Positions 62,776 to 64,000 of a stretch of 64,000 nucleotides of DNA are shown piece after piece. Source of the DNA: FEN-1099 sp964511015 (GTDB taxonomy: Bacteria > Lernaellota > Lernaellaia > Lernaellales > Lernaellaceae). Where the stretch lies: the NCBI GenBank assembly GCA_964511015.1, contig CAZEDX010000009.1, forward strand, positions 1 to 64,000, in the 5' to 3' direction. Both the position numbers and the translations under genes were made by a program. The number at the start of each line of letters is the position of its first letter. Positions within the stretch are counted from its first letter, which is position 1. Under the pieces are notes generated by a model that was given only the letters and a program-made list of their open reading frames with translations, was not told the DNA's origin and did no database searches.

Positions 62776-64000
62776 GCACGCGGGAACTGTTGCTGGAAAT
62801 CGGTGTCGAGGAAATCCCCGCCCGCTTCCTGGTCGAGGCGGAAGGTAATCTCCGCCAGGCATTCACCCAGAAACTGGACGCCTTGGCGCTGGCGCATGGC
62901 GCCGTGGAAACCTATTCCACGCCCCGGCGTCTGACCGTGCGCGTGCCGGATGTAGCCGTGCGGCAGGAAGACCGGTTGGTGGAGAAAACCGGTCCGGCCA
63001 AGAAAGCGGCGTTCGATGCGACCGGCGCGCCGACCAAGGCCGCGGTTGGCTTTGCCAAAGGGCAGGGCGTCGAGGTGGCGGACCTGATCACCGTTACCAC
63101 CGACAAGGGCGAATACCTGGCGGTAAAGAAGCTGATCCCCGGCCGCGATGCGGCCGATCTGCTGCCGGACGCGCTGCGGGAGATCATTCTGGCGCTGCCC
63201 TGGCCGAAGTCGATGCGCTGGGGCGATGTCGATCTTCGTTTTGCGCGGCCGATTCATTGGCTGCTGGCGCTGTTTGGCGGCCAGGTGCTGCCGCTGACGA
63301 TCGCCGAGGTGACTTCGGCCGACCGCACACGCGGCCACCGCTTTCACGCGCCGGCGGACCTGGCGGTTCGCGATTTCACCGACTACGTGGCCAAACTACG
63401 CGCGGCCAAAGTCATTGTCGATCCGGCCGAACGCAAACAGATCATTCGCGACCGGCTGCACGAGTTCGCCAAACAGCTCGGCGGGAAATGGATCGAAGAC
63501 GAAGCGCTGCTCGAACACGTGGCGTACCTGGTCGAATGGCCGGTGCCGCTGCTCGGTCACTTCCCCGATCATTACCTGGCTCTGCCGCGTGAAGTACTGG
63601 TGACGCCGATGCGCGAGCATCAGAAGTACTTCTGCTTCGAGGCCGCGGGCAGTCTGCTGCCGGCGTTCTGCGTGGTGGCCAACCTGGATTCTACCGACCC
63701 GGCCACCATCACGGCCGGCAATTTGCGCGTGTTGTTGGCGCGCCTAGAAGACGCGAAGTACTTTTTCGAAACCGACCAGAAGAAGAGGCTCGACGATCTG
63801 GCCAAACAGCTAAACACGGTTGTCTTCCACGAGAAACTCGGCACCTACGCTGACAAGACCGAACGGGTACGGTTGCTGGTCAATTTCGTCTGCGGCCAAC
63901 TCTGCCCGAAGGCGCTCGAAGACGCCCGGCGCGCGGCGCACATCTACAAGGCCGACTTGCTGACCGGAGTGGTCGGCGAATTCCCCGAGTTGCAGGGCCT
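62772..64000 (+). CDS. glyS: glycyl-tRNA synthetase beta subunit, 3' end outside window
   Basis: The ATG overlaps the glyQ stop. About 409 codons are visible and the frame is open at the window edge, so the gene is cut. The N-terminal region MSTRELLLEIGVEEIPARFL is diagnostic of GlyS, followed by YSTPRRLTVRVPDVA, LPWPKSMRWGD and REVLVTPMREHQKYFCFE. The anticodon-binding C-terminus is beyond the window. Confidence 0.95.
   Translation, partial: MSTRELLLEIGVEEIPARFLVEAEGNLRQAFTQKLDALALAHGAVETYSTPRRLTVRVPDVAVRQEDRLVEKTGPAKKAAFDATGAPTKAAVGFAKGQGVEVADLITVTTDKGEYLAVKKLIPGRDAADLLPDALREIILALPWPKSMRWGDVDLRFARPIHWLLALFGGQVLPLTIAEVTSADRTRGHRFHAPADLAVRDFTDYVAKLRAAKVIVDPAERKQIIRDRLHEFAKQLGGKWIEDEALLEHVAYLVEWPVPLLGHFPDHYLALPREVLVTPMREHQKYFCFEAAGSLLPAFCVVANLDSTDPATITAGNLRVLLARLEDAKYFFETDQKKRLDDLAKQLNTVVFHEKLGTYADKTERVRLLVNFVCGQLCPKALEDARRAAHIYKADLLTGVVGEFPELQG

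Overview
The window is about 64 kb of GC-rich bacterial DNA with dense, mostly ordinary chromosomal genes. The lineage looks like an uncultured Gram-negative relative of the Deltaproteobacteria/Myxococcota. The grounds are: many lipoproteins and secreted proteins with Asp-rich linkers, AgmX/PglI-like and MopE-like modules, receiver-DUF4388(PATAN)-J-TPR proteins, a HesB-type selenoprotein, several radical SAM proteins and fatty-acid CoA metabolism. I cannot assign a species.

Layout. 1-2.2 kb: the end of a secreted propeller-like protein, then gene debris and a transposase remnant. 2.2-6.2 kb: an HU/IHF protein, then sucC-sucD and a TonB-like secreted protein in one run. 6.3-14.1 kb: a membrane protein on the minus strand, then lipase, acyl-CoA synthetase, unknown gene, rhomboid protease, CocE-type hydrolase and a membrane-anchored beta-helix protein. 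14.2-17.8 kb (minus): a subtilisin-like lipoprotein with unusual VIWK/VIWG repeats, an AT-rich spacer and an Asp-rich lipoprotein. 17.9-30.3 kb: a PpiD-like chaperone, a HesB-like selenoprotein with in-frame UGA, a GT-C-like membrane protein, a large lipoprotein, the DUF3795-capA-aroB run, mtnA, and a receiver-DUF4388-J-TPR protein. 30.3-39.2 kb: a membrane glycosyltransferase, two radical SAM proteins, a heparinase-like protein and a secreted protein with an Asp-rich, Cys-ending tail. 39.2-46.7 kb: a winged-helix regulator with a palindromic operator, rplS, a small membrane protein, a papain-like protease, nikR, an SDR, a SPASM radical SAM protein and a THEP1-type NTPase. 46.7-55.1 kb (minus): a tightly overlapping operon gmhA - deoxyhypusine-synthase-like - three receiver-DUF4388 paralogues. 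55.3-64 kb: glpD, a broken beta-helix lipoprotein gene, then ffh-rpsP-khpA-rimM-glyQ-glyS, the last cut by the window end.

The most interesting material is: (1) four receiver-DUF4388 paralogues whose phospho-acceptor residue runs Asp, Asp, Glu, Ala and whose J-domain HPD motif runs HPD, HPF, NPE, absent; (2) the in-frame UGA HesB-like gene with a stem-loop right after the UGA; (3) a subtilase whose pro-region carries six decapeptide repeats ending in four perfect AVIWK copies, echoed by VIWG repeats at its C-terminus; (4) (DDDxx)n linkers placed next to a Cys anchor at either the N- or the C-terminus of secreted proteins; (5) a bacterial deoxyhypusine-synthase-like gene co-transcribed with the signalling paralogues. 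Starts were chosen by ribosome binding sites and family alignment from memory. No database search was possible.
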